Assembly: GCF_900112245.1 (NCBI RefSeq)
Contig: NZ_FOYX01000002.1
Span: 124,001 to 188,000, forward strand
Direction: 5' to 3'
DNA: 64,000 nt
Origin: Maribacter stanieri
Lineage (GTDB): Bacteria; Bacteroidota; Bacteroidia; Flavobacteriales; Flavobacteriaceae
A program made the translations under genes and the position numbers. Shown here in pieces: positions 16,396-25,049 of this stretch (the first letter of the stretch is position 1; the number at the start of each line of letters is the position of its first letter). A model generated the notes under the pieces. The model did no database searches. It was not told the origin of the DNA and was given only the letters and a program-made list of their open reading frames with translations.

Positions 16396-16824
16396 TTATT
16401 TGATCTCTACCAATTCTAACTCAAAGGTTAAATCTTCACCAGCCAATGGGTGGTTTGCATCTACTACGATATCATTTTCGTTTACTTCTGCAACACGTAA
16501 TTGTCTTTCACTACCATCTGCATTAGTTGCCATAAGTGCCATATCAACTTTTGGCTCCATATCTTCAGGCAATTCTGATTTTGGTACTGTTTGAAAAAGC
16601 TCTTTTTGCTTTTCTCCGTAAGCTTCCTCTTTAGCAATTACGATTGTCTTTTTGTCGCTTGGCGCCATATCCAACAATCCTTTTTCAAATCCAGGTATTA
16701 AACTACCTTGACCCAATTTTACCTCTAAAGGCTCTCTATCTACTGAGCTATCAAATATTTGACCATTACTTAATTTACCTGTGTAATGTACTACTACTTT
16801 GTCGTCTGCTTTTACTTTACTCAT
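16396..16824 (-). CDS. SlyD-like FKBP peptidyl-prolyl isomerase
   Basis: A 142-aa cytoplasmic protein with the split FKBP domain of SlyD-type isomerases: VVVHYTGKLSNGQIFDSS at the N-terminus, an inserted flap domain at about 65-120 (AYGEKQKELFQTVPKSELP), and the closing strand DANHPLAGEDLTFELELVEI. It acts as prolyl isomerase and chaperone. The His-rich metal-binding tail of Escherichia coli SlyD is absent. Single gene with its own terminator. Confidence 0.94.
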   Translation of the reverse strand: MSKVKADDKVVVHYTGKLSNGQIFDSSVDREPLEVKLGQGSLIPGFEKGLLDMAPSDKKTIVIAKEEAYGEKQKELFQTVPKSELPEDMEPKVDMALMATNADGSERQLRVAEVNENDIVVDANHPLAGEDLTFELELVEIK

Positions 16825-17087
16825 ACTATAAATTTCAACTATTTCACTTATTTGAGCTGCAAAGGTATCGTTCTCAATAGGGAATAACGAAGATTATGAC
16901 AAAACCTTCCCTTTTTAGCCTCTTCTTAACATTAAATACTAAAAATTGCTGTCAAACTACACATTGCTAATAGATTGACTTCCCCAAAAAGTCTTAATTA
17001 CTAATAACACTTTGATTTTTAAGAAGGATTAAATGATTTTATTGGGTATATTTAAATGTCAACTTATCAAGCTCAAAACAACATATC

Positions 17088-18596
17088 ATGAAATCATTTT
17101 CAGTATTATTTACAATTCTCTTAGCTCTTAGTTCCTCTACATTTCAAGCACAGCATAAAATCGGAATTTTTGACGGTCAAATTAGTATTGGTAATCCTAA
17201 AGTAAAGGGTTCCGCAACATTTAATTCGGATAACCAAACCTATACTATTGATGGCTCGGGCACCAATATGTGGTTTGAGAAAGATGAATTTCAATATCTA
17301 TGGACTACTTTACAGGGCGATTTTATACTGAGGACTACTGTAAATTTTGAAGGAAAAGGCAAAGACCCACACCGTAAAGCAGGATGGATCATAAAAAATA
17401 ATCTGGACGATAATTCCGCACATGTAAATGCCAGTACTCACGGTGACGGACTAACATCTCTACAATACCGTAAAACCGTTGGTGGCCTTACCGAGGAAGT
17501 AAAATCTTCTCACGAAAACCCAACTATTATTCAATTAGAACGCCGTGGTACAACCTATATAATGTCTACAGCTAAGTTTGGTGAAGAATTCACTAGTATT
17601 GAACTAACCGATATGGATTTGGATAATGAAGTCTATGTGGGCTTATATGTTTGTTCTCACAACCCCAAAGTTTTAGAGCGTGCCACTTTTAGTAATGTAA
17701 GGATAGTAAAACCCGTTGGAGATGACTACCAAGCATATCGCGAATATATTGGTAGTAATCTAGAGTTGATGGATGTTGAAACCGGATACAGAGAAATTAT
17801 TTACCATTCTGCACATTCTATACAAGCCCCAAATTGGACCGTTGATGGTAAAAAATTGATCTATAATTCTAAAGGTCGTTTGTATAATTATGAGCTAGAA
17901 ACCAATTCCATCACCCCTTTAAATACCGGATTTGCCATAAAAAACAACAATGACCATGTTTTAACTTTTGACGGGAAATTGTTAGGCATTAGCCACCATA
18001 ATCAAGACGACAATGGAGATTCTGCTTTATACTATTTACCAACCAATGGAGACTCTAATCCAAAAATGGTTACAAAACCAGGCGTGGGTGCATCATATTT
18101 GCATGGTTGGTCGCCCAATAATAAAGAGATGATTTTTACCGGAGATAGAAACGGGGCATATAATATCTTCACTGTCAATATAAAATCTGGAAAAGAAGAG
18201 CAACTAACAGATTTCCCTACTTTGGATGATGGTCCAGAATACACAAAAAATGGGAAGACCGTTTTCTTTAATTCCGACCGTACAGGTACCATGCAATTAT
18301 ATAGTATGAAAGCAAATGGCAAGAAACAAACACAACTGACTTTTGATGATTATAACGACTGGTTTCCACATGTAAGTCCGGATCAAAAATGGATAGCTTT
18401 TATATCTTTTCCTAAAGAAATCAAATCTAATGACCATCCTTTTTATAAGCATTGTATGTTACGTATTATGCCAATTAAAGGAGGAAAACCTAAAGTTATA
18501 GCTCACATATACGGTGGTCAAGGTACAATTAATGTCCCAAGTTGGTCACCAGACAGCAAGAAAATAGCCTTTATAACCAATACAGATAGCTATTAA
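17088..18596 (+). CDS. Secreted TolB-like propeller protein
   Basis: A 502-aa protein with a signal peptide (ending SSTFQAQ). An N-terminal ~180-residue concanavalin-like domain (FILRTTVNFEGKGKDPHRKAGW, DUF1349-like) is followed by a TolB/PD40-type beta-propeller from about residue 230, with repeats such as PNWTVDGKKLIYNSKGRL, FNSDRTGTMQLY, SPDQKWIAFISF and WSPDSKKIAFITN. It probably binds a ligand outside the cell or in the periplasm; no catalytic residues are evident. Single gene with a 263-base upstream gap that shows no gene. Confidence 0.85.
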   Translation: MKSFSVLFTILLALSSSTFQAQHKIGIFDGQISIGNPKVKGSATFNSDNQTYTIDGSGTNMWFEKDEFQYLWTTLQGDFILRTTVNFEGKGKDPHRKAGWIIKNNLDDNSAHVNASTHGDGLTSLQYRKTVGGLTEEVKSSHENPTIIQLERRGTTYIMSTAKFGEEFTSIELTDMDLDNEVYVGLYVCSHNPKVLERATFSNVRIVKPVGDDYQAYREYIGSNLELMDVETGYREIIYHSAHSIQAPNWTVDGKKLIYNSKGRLYNYELETNSITPLNTGFAIKNNNDHVLTFDGKLLGISHHNQDDNGDSALYYLPTNGDSNPKMVTKPGVGASYLHGWSPNNKEMIFTGDRNGAYNIFTVNIKSGKEEQLTDFPTLDDGPEYTKNGKTVFFNSDRTGTMQLYSMKANGKKQTQLTFDDYNDWFPHVSPDQKWIAFISFPKEIKSNDHPFYKHCMLRIMPIKGGKPKVIAHIYGGQGTINVPSWSPDSKKIAFITNTDSY

Positions 18597-18627
18597 AGTA
18601 TTACTATTGATGAAAACACCTAACTAG

Positions 18628-19170
18628 TTAGTCTTCATCTTTATTTACCTTAATACTACCATCGTATTGAATAGCATTTCGGTTTGCCATGGTAACATAA
18701 ACTGTGCTTGATTGGCTTGGGTAGACATCCATAAGAATAGTGTAGCGATCGGACTTGTCCGTGATTTGAAAACTAATGGTATATTTTTGCTTATCGGTAT
18801 CAAACTCTTGTAAGTAATTATCGGGCTCGCCTTTAAATTCAACACCGGTAGCAGAACCATAACCACCTCCAAATTGTCGTTCGCCGTAGTAAGGTAAATT
18901 GGCTGTAACACTATCTCCAAAAACTTTTAAATAACTATTATTTCCTGATAAGTCTATGCGTGAAATAGTACTGCCCGGAGCAATGAGTCCGCTATTGGCA
19001 ACTGCATTTAAACTTTGAGTTACCATAGGATTGGCAGATTTAGCCGTAAAGGCAAAATTCTTGGAACTAACTAGTGCATGAATAGGATGTGTATCATCAA
19101 TCGCCATTTTTGACGATTTACAACCAAGTAATGCGGTAAAAACAAATAGTAACATAAGTGAAGTTCTCAT
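18628..19170 (-). CDS. DUF4251 lipoprotein
   Basis: A 180-aa lipoprotein (lipobox ALLGC). Sequence such as FAFTAKSANPM, DLSGNNSYLKVFGDSVTANLPYYGERQFGGGYG, and a beta-rich C-terminus matches, from memory, the Bacteroidota family DUF4251, whose function is unknown. It is a single gene, convergent with the TolB-like gene, with a 54-base gap to the next minus-strand gene. Confidence 0.85.
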   Translation of the reverse strand: MRTSLMLLFVFTALLGCKSSKMAIDDTHPIHALVSSKNFAFTAKSANPMVTQSLNAVANSGLIAPGSTISRIDLSGNNSYLKVFGDSVTANLPYYGERQFGGGYGSATGVEFKGEPDNYLQEFDTDKQKYTISFQITDKSDRYTILMDVYPSQSSTVYVTMANRNAIQYDGSIKVNKDED

Positions 19171-19224
19171 AGAAGCTATATTTAATCACCCATTAAGCTA
19201 CCAATTCTATGCCAAAGAAGAAAT

Positions 19225-19551
19225 TTAATCTTCAAAGTCTTCTTCTTCAAATTCAGTATTAACCAATACCGATTTTTTGAAATTTATAGCTCTGGATTCT
19301 TTATAAAATCCTTTAATTAATCGTTGACGTTTTCTATCGGATATATCCAAGGTGTCCAGTCCTCTTATTTTCTGCTTCAATGCTTCTCGTTGTAACATAG
19401 TTGCAGTTTCATAGTTAGGCTCAAATTGAAACATTACAGGACCTTCGTCTTCTGCATCTGGTTTTAAATGGGCTGTGTTTTTAGTTTGCGAGTATAACAT
19501 ACCCGTAACCAAAAACGCACAGCATAAAGCTAGCCGCGTTATAATTTTCAT
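19225..19551 (-). CDS. Small exported hypothetical protein (LDxxDISxxKRxRL family)
   Basis: A 108-aa protein with a signal peptide (ending TGMLYSQ) and a short charged, mostly helical mature part containing LDTLDISDRKRQRLIKGF. It shares that motif, plus a preceding REALKQK-type helix, with the protein encoded at 20529-20870 (LDSIDISEGKRRRLLQEL), so the two are paralogues about 1 kb apart on the same strand. Function unknown. Confidence 0.75.
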   Translation of the reverse strand: MKIITRLALCCAFLVTGMLYSQTKNTAHLKPDAEDEGPVMFQFEPNYETATMLQREALKQKIRGLDTLDISDRKRQRLIKGFYKESRAINFKKSVLVNTEFEEEDFED

Positions 19552-19668
19552 ATTAATTTCATAAGTGTTCTACGTCTAAATTAGTAACAATTTTTGAAAA
19601 TTGTTTTTAAACAAGTAACATATTAGAAAATAACATACCAATTAACCGATTAGCTAGAAAATAAGCAT

Positions 19669-19983
19669 TTAAACGGGTTGTCTAAATTTCAAGGTGTATT
19701 CCATAAAATCGAATTCAAGCTCAAAAGTTTCCCGAATATGATAGTTTACCAACTTAAATTGTTCTGGCTGCATTACTTTAGAAGTTCTCATAAATTCCAA
19801 TAGCTTTTCGTTTGTCTCGGAAAGCTTCGATATTTTATTCTTTAAATACGCTTTGGTCTCAAAAAGGGCTACCGTAGTAGGTTCATACAAATAGGAATCT
19901 ACCCTTATTTTAAAATGCTGAATAGTGTTGTAACAACGCTCCAATTTACCTAAACACAAAGATTTGTCTTGTTCATTCTCCAT
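19669..19983 (-). CDS. Hypothetical helical protein
   Basis: A 104-aa protein, no signal peptide, charged and predicted helical (LKNKISKLSETNEKLLEFMRTSK), ending in aromatic-rich FELEFDFMEYTLKFRQPV. I do not recognise a family. Codons and composition match the neighbours and there is a plausible ATG start, so it is probably real. It lies between one member of a small exported paralogue pair and the divergent hibernation-factor gene. Confidence 0.55.
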   Translation of the reverse strand: MENEQDKSLCLGKLERCYNTIQHFKIRVDSYLYEPTTVALFETKAYLKNKISKLSETNEKLLEFMRTSKVMQPEQFKLVNYHIRETFELEFDFMEYTLKFRQPV

Positions 19984-20214
19984 AGCAGTAGATTAAAAAA
20001 TGAAATTGTGAGAAATTTACTTCAATTTAAGATATCAAGTCCATATTTAAACTAAGTTTTCGTAAGTTTAACTTAACTTTAAATTAGAGAGGCAAATGCT
20101 AACTTTATAAAACAAAAGGATTAGCAAATCTTAATTTAAAACATATAATTTATTAAGTTTTTTTTAGTTGTAATGATTAATTGAAATGAGTACCTTAAAC
20201 TAAACTTATAGCCT

Positions 20215-20517
20215 ATGAATATCAATTTTGAATACGACGATGTTAAAGCCAGTAACAGATTAGAGATTATGGCTGCACAAAAATTAGAGAAATTATTGGA
20301 CAAATTTGATTTTATAGTAAGGTCCGATGTTTTTTTCAAAAAGGAAAATACCTCTTCCCCAGATTCTGGGATGGTATGTAATATTCGCTTGAGTGCGCCA
20401 GGTCCACGCCTTTTTGCACAATCGTCTTCCGCTAGCTTTGAAGCTGCAATTGCTTCATCTGTAGAAGACCTGCAAAGGCAATTAGAAAAAAGAAAAGCAA
20501 AAATGCAGTCTCGTTAG
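20215..20517 (+). CDS. hpf: Ribosome hibernation promoting factor (HPF/RaiA family)
   Basis: A 100-aa protein with the beta-alpha-beta(3)-alpha fold of short HPF/RaiA proteins, which bind the decoding site of idle ribosomes in stationary phase. The N-terminal strand and helix (INFEYDDVKASNRLEIMAAQKLEKLLDKF) and the C-terminal helix rich in basic residues (SSVEDLQRQLEKRKAKMQSR) are visible. There is no long-form dimerisation domain. The stop codon lies inside the terminator hairpin that follows. Confidence 0.92.
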   Translation: MNINFEYDDVKASNRLEIMAAQKLEKLLDKFDFIVRSDVFFKKENTSSPDSGMVCNIRLSAPGPRLFAQSSSASFEAAIASSVEDLQRQLEKRKAKMQSR

Positions 20518-20530
20518 ACTGCATTTTTTT
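20501..20530 (+). terminator. Terminator overlapping the hpf stop codon
   Basis: Perfect 11-bp stem AAATGCAGTCT / AGACTGCATTT with loop CGTT, followed by T residues. The hpf stop TAG (20515-20517) is inside the hairpin. An A-rich stretch to its left could let it also end the convergent gene that stops at 20529. Confidence 0.88.
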
Positions 20531-20870
20531 ATTGTTCAATATTTTTATCAGGTGAAATGTGATTAGCAATCACAGCTTGAACCTTTTCAGATAAAGGGTT
20601 TCGTTTTAACTCTTGTAAAAGACGCCTTCTTTTTCCTTCAGATATATCAATAGAATCTAACAATTCTTTCATACGATATTGATATGCCAAACGAGCTTGT
20701 TTTAGGGCAACACGTTCATTAGCCGTCAAGACATAATCAGATTCAAATTGATTTAAAAGCATGCGCTGTTTTACCCGTACATCTGATTGCGGAGAATCTT
20801 GCGCATGTACAGTACTAACACTCATAATAAAGCATAGCAAAACACCGCCTAATATGGTTATTTTTTTCAT
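20529..20870 (-). CDS. Small exported hypothetical protein (LDxxDISxxKRxRL family)
   Basis: A 113-aa protein with a signal peptide (ending STVHAQ) and a helical, basic mature part (ERVALKQARLAYQYRMKELLDSIDISEGKRRRLLQELKRNP). It is a paralogue of the 19225-19551 product through the LDxxDISxxKRxRL motif. It is convergent with hpf, sharing the terminator region. No function is known to me. Confidence 0.75.
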   Translation of the reverse strand: MKKITILGGVLLCFIMSVSTVHAQDSPQSDVRVKQRMLLNQFESDYVLTANERVALKQARLAYQYRMKELLDSIDISEGKRRRLLQELKRNPLSEKVQAVIANHISPDKNIEQ

Positions 20871-21249
20871 TTCAATAGCTTGTTCTACTTTAAAATTAAA
20901 CTAAAAATTCTCAAATTACCACGATTCTAAATTAAAAATGTACTTCATCGATCATAAATGTTCCTTTATCCAAAAAAGGCAATAATTAAAATACCACTCA
21001 ATATTTACCTCAGATTTTCAATTGGTTGCTTCCTAAATAATCAAAAATCCTATCAACAGGTAAACGTTTTTGTTATACCCGGTATTTACAGATTAATCTA
21101 TCTTATTTTTTTCGATTAATCTTTTCCGTAAACACATCAATTAACAATCTAGTAAAACTAGAATTTTGCATCAAGCAGGTATAATAAATTATTTGGCGTA
21201 CAAGACTCGATCATTTAAAAGAATCGAAATACTTAAAGTCAATTTTTAA
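20871..21249. other. AT-rich intergenic region without a gene
   Basis: About 380 bases. The only structure I see is a pair of arms AGATTAATC (21090-21098) and GATTAATCT (21114-21122), each containing the palindrome GATTAATC. No RNA gene is recognisable. Confidence 0.4.
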
Positions 21250-21257
21250 TACCTTTG
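21250..21257 (+). promoter_or_regulatory. -7 promoter box for the TerC-family gene
   Basis: TACCTTTG matches TAnnTTTG exactly, 18 bases before the ATG at 21276. The longest open frame would begin at a TTG inside this box, which argues for the ATG as the real start. Confidence 0.6.
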
Positions 21258-21275
21258 CAACTTCAAAAATTCTAT

Positions 21276-22214
21276 ATGATAGTCTGGATTGTCTTTGTTG
21301 CCTTTGTTATTGTATTTCTTGCACTAGATTTAGGTGTTTTCCATAAGAACGACCATGTGATCAAGTCTAAAGAAGCAGGTATTTGGACTGCGATTTGGGT
21401 AACGATTGCATTTGCATTTAGTGGCGTCATATATTGGTTGTTCAATGCTGAAATAATTGACAACCCAACCGGACTAACACCCAATAATGCGGTATTAAAA
21501 TATATTACCGGTTATTTAATTGAACTTTCCTTAAGCGTAGACAATGTATTTGTAATTGCCGTTATATTCTCTTCTTTCAAAATTCCGGCATTATATCAGC
21601 ATCGGGTTTTGTTCTGGGGTATTTTAGGTGCAATTGTATTTAGAGCTTTAATGATATTCTTCGGAGTTGCATTAATCACCAAGTTTGAATGGATTATTTA
21701 TGTTTTTGGCGTATTCCTTTTATATACTGCATTTAATATGCTAAAAGGTGAAGATGAAAATTTTGACCCTAAGAATTCTTTTGTTTTTAAAACCATCAAG
21801 AAAATTTACCCGGTTACATCAACTATGCATGGTCACGATTTTTTCGTAAAACGAATGGGTATAAACGCCGCTACTCCCCTATTTGTAGCACTTATAGTGA
21901 TTGAGTTGACCGATATTCTATTTGCCTTAGATAGCATACCTGCTATTCTAGCGATAACTGCAGATCCTTTTATAGTATTCAGTTCTAATATTCTTGCAAT
22001 ATTAGGATTACGTTCTATGTATTTTCTAATATCTAGAATGCTAGAGAAGTTTAGATACATTAACTATAGTCTGGTAGTAATCCTTGCCTTTGTAGGTTTA
22101 AAGATGTTATTCTCCCATTATATTCATTTACCTGAATGGGTTTCTTTAACGGTGATTTCAGTTGCTTTAATTTCAGGAATACTTGCCTCTACATTAATCA
22201 AGGATAAAGAATAG
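21276..22214 (+). CDS. TerC/Alx-family integral membrane protein
   Basis: 312 aa from the ATG at 21276. A TTG seven codons upstream lies inside the -7 promoter box. There are eight or nine hydrophobic segments with conserved acidic residues: LDLGVFHK in the first, ELSLSVDNVFV in the third and ELTDILFALDSIPAI in the sixth, the signature of TerC/Alx proteins involved in manganese export and tellurite resistance. The asparagine/aspartate pairs in those helices probably bind the metal. It ends 12 bases from the convergent acyl carrier protein gene. Confidence 0.93.
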   Translation: MIVWIVFVAFVIVFLALDLGVFHKNDHVIKSKEAGIWTAIWVTIAFAFSGVIYWLFNAEIIDNPTGLTPNNAVLKYITGYLIELSLSVDNVFVIAVIFSSFKIPALYQHRVLFWGILGAIVFRALMIFFGVALITKFEWIIYVFGVFLLYTAFNMLKGEDENFDPKNSFVFKTIKKIYPVTSTMHGHDFFVKRMGINAATPLFVALIVIELTDILFALDSIPAILAITADPFIVFSSNILAILGLRSMYFLISRMLEKFRYINYSLVVILAFVGLKMLFSHYIHLPEWVSLTVISVALISGILASTLIKDKE

Positions 22215-22226
22215 AAACCTAAACAC

Positions 22227-22481
22227 TTACTTTTCTTTTAATTTGGCATCGATTATTGCCATGGCATCATTAACGGTTTGCATTTGATCCATGTCATCAT
22301 TTTCTAGACGTATATCAAATGCATCTTCCACATCTAAAACGATATCAACTAAATTAGCAGAGTTGATGTTTAAGTTGTTCATGAAATGACTATTCTTCTC
22401 AACGTCCGTAATTGCAACGTCTTCGGGAAGGTATATTTTAATAATATCCTTTAGTTTTTGATATTTCTCTTCTTCCTGCAT
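22227..22481 (-). CDS. Acyl carrier protein of the type III PKS cluster
   Basis: An 84-aa four-helix carrier protein. The phosphopantetheine attachment site is Ser41 in NLNINSANLVDIVLDVEDAF; the usual DSL is NSA here, with helix 2 otherwise normal. It is acidic, as expected. It is the last of seven codirectional genes, 35 bases after the ketosynthase gene, and is probably dedicated to building the acyl starter for the cluster, since housekeeping acpP usually sits with fabF elsewhere. Partners would be the ketosynthase, dehydratase and reductase next to it. Confidence 0.92.
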   Translation of the reverse strand: MQEEEKYQKLKDIIKIYLPEDVAITDVEKNSHFMNNLNINSANLVDIVLDVEDAFDIRLENDDMDQMQTVNDAMAIIDAKLKEK

Positions 22482-22516
22482 TTATAATTTAATTACAATA
22501 CCTATTAGTATATTTT

Positions 22517-23794
22517 TTATTCTTCTACGAATGCTTTAAATATAACACAAGCATTTACATCTCCAAATCCGAAACTTGCCTTAGCAATTACTCTAGGTGC
22601 ATGATTTAGCGTTTCCCTAGGCACTCTGGTTTCCGATATTAAATTAGTTATTTCTGGATGCACATCCTCACAATTTACATTTTTAAATACCACCTTTTCT
22701 TTAAACTGTAATATGGTAGCAACGCTTTCAATGCTACCCGCTGCAGCCAAGCAATGACCAACCGTGCTCTTAAAGGAATTTATATAAGGAAAATCTACGC
22801 CTGCACGCTCTAATGATTTACTCCAATTTTCAATTTCTAATCCATCCTTAGCCGTAGCTGTCAAATGTCCATTAATAACATCAATATCAGATAAATGTAC
22901 TCCGGCGTTAGAAACTGCATTACGAATGCAGCGCTGAACTGCAATACTATTTGGTGCGGTCATAGATCCTTCACCCATTTGTCCACCACTATTAATTTCG
23001 CCCCCTAATACTTCTGCATAAATATGTGCACCACGGTTTAAAGCACTGTCCAATGATTCTAAAACTAACGCTCCTGCACCACTACCGGGAATAAATCCAC
23101 TTGCTGTAGCACTCATAGGTCTACTAGCTTTTGTTGGATTATCATTATAACCCCTTGGCAAAATACGCATGGCATCAAAACCACCCCAAACATAAGGACC
23201 ACTATCACTACAGCTACCGGTAAGCATAATTTCCGCCTTTCCCTGACTAATACGCTCATATGCCATAATAATTCCCTCAGTACCAGTAGTACAGGCTGCA
23301 GAGTTCGTTGTAACCTGATTTCCACAACCTAATAATCCGCCTAAATAAGCACTAATTCCACTTGCCATAGTTTGGATTACTGAGGTACTTCCTAACCTTC
23401 TAACATTACCTTCATCGATAAGATGAATAGCTTCCCTAAATTTATCAACGCCTAAAATTCCTGTTCCAAAGATGATTCCTCGGTCCCAAAAAGGCTCGTT
23501 AGATGTATTTTTTTTCAATCCGGCATCTTTCCACGCATCTACTCCTGCAATAACACCGTAAACAATGCCTGTAGCATTCAATCCCCTACGTTCTAATGGC
23601 GTAAAGTAATTATCTATAAGATTATCTTTTACCAAGGGTTCACCAGCTACCTGACAGCCAAAACCCAGTTTCTCTAAGTTAGGCTGATGACGAATTCCAC
23701 TTTTACCGTCTAAGAGAGATTGAGTAAAATCGGTAAGTCCTACACCATTTGGCGCACACACTCCTAAACCTGTAATTACCACGCGTCTATTCAT
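22517..23794 (-). CDS. Beta-ketoacyl-ACP synthase (FabF-like) of the PKS cluster
   Basis: A 425-aa condensing enzyme with thiolase fold. The nucleophile is Cys168 in NSAACTTGTEG; the two histidines are His310 in INGHLTATAKDG (canonical NAHGTST) and His347 in KSTVGHCLAAAGS. All catalytic residues are present, so it should elongate ACP-bound chains with malonyl-ACP rather than act as a chain-length factor. The altered NGHLTAT motif separates it from housekeeping FabF. Its start overlaps the dehydratase gene by 8 bases. Confidence 0.92.
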   Translation of the reverse strand: MNRRVVITGLGVCAPNGVGLTDFTQSLLDGKSGIRHQPNLEKLGFGCQVAGEPLVKDNLIDNYFTPLERRGLNATGIVYGVIAGVDAWKDAGLKKNTSNEPFWDRGIIFGTGILGVDKFREAIHLIDEGNVRRLGSTSVIQTMASGISAYLGGLLGCGNQVTTNSAACTTGTEGIIMAYERISQGKAEIMLTGSCSDSGPYVWGGFDAMRILPRGYNDNPTKASRPMSATASGFIPGSGAGALVLESLDSALNRGAHIYAEVLGGEINSGGQMGEGSMTAPNSIAVQRCIRNAVSNAGVHLSDIDVINGHLTATAKDGLEIENWSKSLERAGVDFPYINSFKSTVGHCLAAAGSIESVATILQFKEKVVFKNVNCEDVHPEITNLISETRVPRETLNHAPRVIAKASFGFGDVNACVIFKAFVEE

Positions 23795-24245
23795 TCGCTT
23801 CCCCTATCATGCCTGCCAATACACCTTTACAGACCAATTTATCATTTTTGTTATACATTTTTACCTGGCATTTCAATTTTTGAAACCGGAAGTAAACCAA
23901 TTCTGAAACTACCCGAACACGCTCGCCTGGGAATACGGGTAATAAAAATTCCATTTGCGAACTACTCATTCCTATACTTAGGTTTTTCAGTTTAGTCTCT
24001 TTCCCTAAAAGAAAGATACCCAAAGACACCAACCCTATCTGCGCGCAACATTCTGTCAACAATACACCGGGAGTAACAGGATTATTTTTAAAATGACCGC
24101 CGTAAAAATCCGAATCCGATTTAAACAGATAACTTCCCTCAGCACCATTATTATCCACCCTTAAAATTTCATCCAAGAACAGAAATGGATCTGCATAGGG
24201 CAATTCATTTAAAATCCAATCATACTCTTCGTTTCTCTTCATCAA
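23787..24245 (-). CDS. FabZ-like 3-hydroxyacyl-ACP dehydratase of the PKS cluster
   Basis: A 152-aa hot-dog-fold protein with the FabZ/FabA signature GGHFKNNPVTPGVLLTE. His51 and Glu65 are the expected catalytic pair. It would remove water from 3-hydroxyacyl-ACP to give the enoyl-ACP. It is too diverged from housekeeping FabZ (long LFKSDSDFYGGHF lead-in, CCAQIG helix) to be the general enzyme. It overlaps the ketosynthase start and sits three bases after the reductase gene, so translation is probably coupled. Confidence 0.9.
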   Translation of the reverse strand: MMKRNEEYDWILNELPYADPFLFLDEILRVDNNGAEGSYLFKSDSDFYGGHFKNNPVTPGVLLTECCAQIGLVSLGIFLLGKETKLKNLSIGMSSSQMEFLLPVFPGERVRVVSELVYFRFQKLKCQVKMYNKNDKLVCKGVLAGMIGEANE

Positions 24246-24248
24246 CTA

Positions 24249-25031
24249 CTATATTAAACTTTCCCCACCATCAACTTTTATAACGGTTCCGGTGATCCAC
24301 TTAGCTTCATCGGTCGTTAATAAATACACGGCATTCGCTACATCTTCAGGCATTGTCAAACGGTTATTTGGGTTCCTTCGCAATGCATTCTCTTTAATTT
24401 GTTCGTAACCAGGTATCATGGACAAAGATTTTGTCATCGTAATACCTGCTTGAATACAATTCGCTTTTATACCAATGGGTGCAAATTCTAAAGCTATACT
24501 TCGGGTTAGCGCTTCTAAAGCCACTTTTGCAACGGACACCGCACTGTAATTTGGTAACGCCTTTGTATTTCCTTCACTAGTAAAAGATATTATTCGTGCA
24601 TCTTCATTGAAAAGCTTTGCAGTCGCCAAAGCTTTTGTCCAATCATATAGACTGAGCGCCATAGCATCAAATGTTATCCTGAAATCGGTATCACTTAATG
24701 TTTGTCTATTTTCAGAAAACATAGGCTTCAATGTGCCTTTTGCAACACTGTGCACAAGTACTTTTATAGTATGCCCTTCGGGTAACTGTTGTTGAATATC
24801 TGCAATAATACCCTCACGCTTATTCGAATTCAAAGCATCAACGTTCATGGCAATAACTTCATTTCCAAATGAGCGAATCTCTTGAAACGAAGCTTCAATA
24901 GCATCCATATCTGAACGTCTATCTCTATGAACAATTAATATATGATACCCATGACTTGCCAGTTTCTTTGCCGTAGCTAAACCTAAGCCACTACTACCTC
25001 CTAAAATTAATGCCCAATGATGATTATTCAT
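24249..25031 (-). CDS. FabL-type SDR, probable enoyl-ACP reductase of the PKS cluster
   Basis: A 260-aa short-chain dehydrogenase with nucleotide-binding loop GGSSGLG (residues 11-17). The catalytic pair is spaced as Y-x6-K (Tyr162 and Lys169 in NYSAVSVAK), the spacing of FabI/FabL enoyl-ACP reductases, not the Y-x3-K of ketoreductases. The C-terminal half (VALEALTRSIALEFAPIGIKAN and VDGGESL) also resembles FabL. It would therefore saturate the chain made by the module, and no ketoreductase is encoded in the cluster. A ketoreductase role cannot be fully excluded. Confidence 0.85.
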   Translation of the reverse strand: MNNHHWALILGGSSGLGLATAKKLASHGYHILIVHRDRRSDMDAIEASFQEIRSFGNEVIAMNVDALNSNKREGIIADIQQQLPEGHTIKVLVHSVAKGTLKPMFSENRQTLSDTDFRITFDAMALSLYDWTKALATAKLFNEDARIISFTSEGNTKALPNYSAVSVAKVALEALTRSIALEFAPIGIKANCIQAGITMTKSLSMIPGYEQIKENALRRNPNNRLTMPEDVANAVYLLTTDEAKWITGTVIKVDGGESLI

Positions 25032-25049
25032 ATACTTATATTCAATTAC

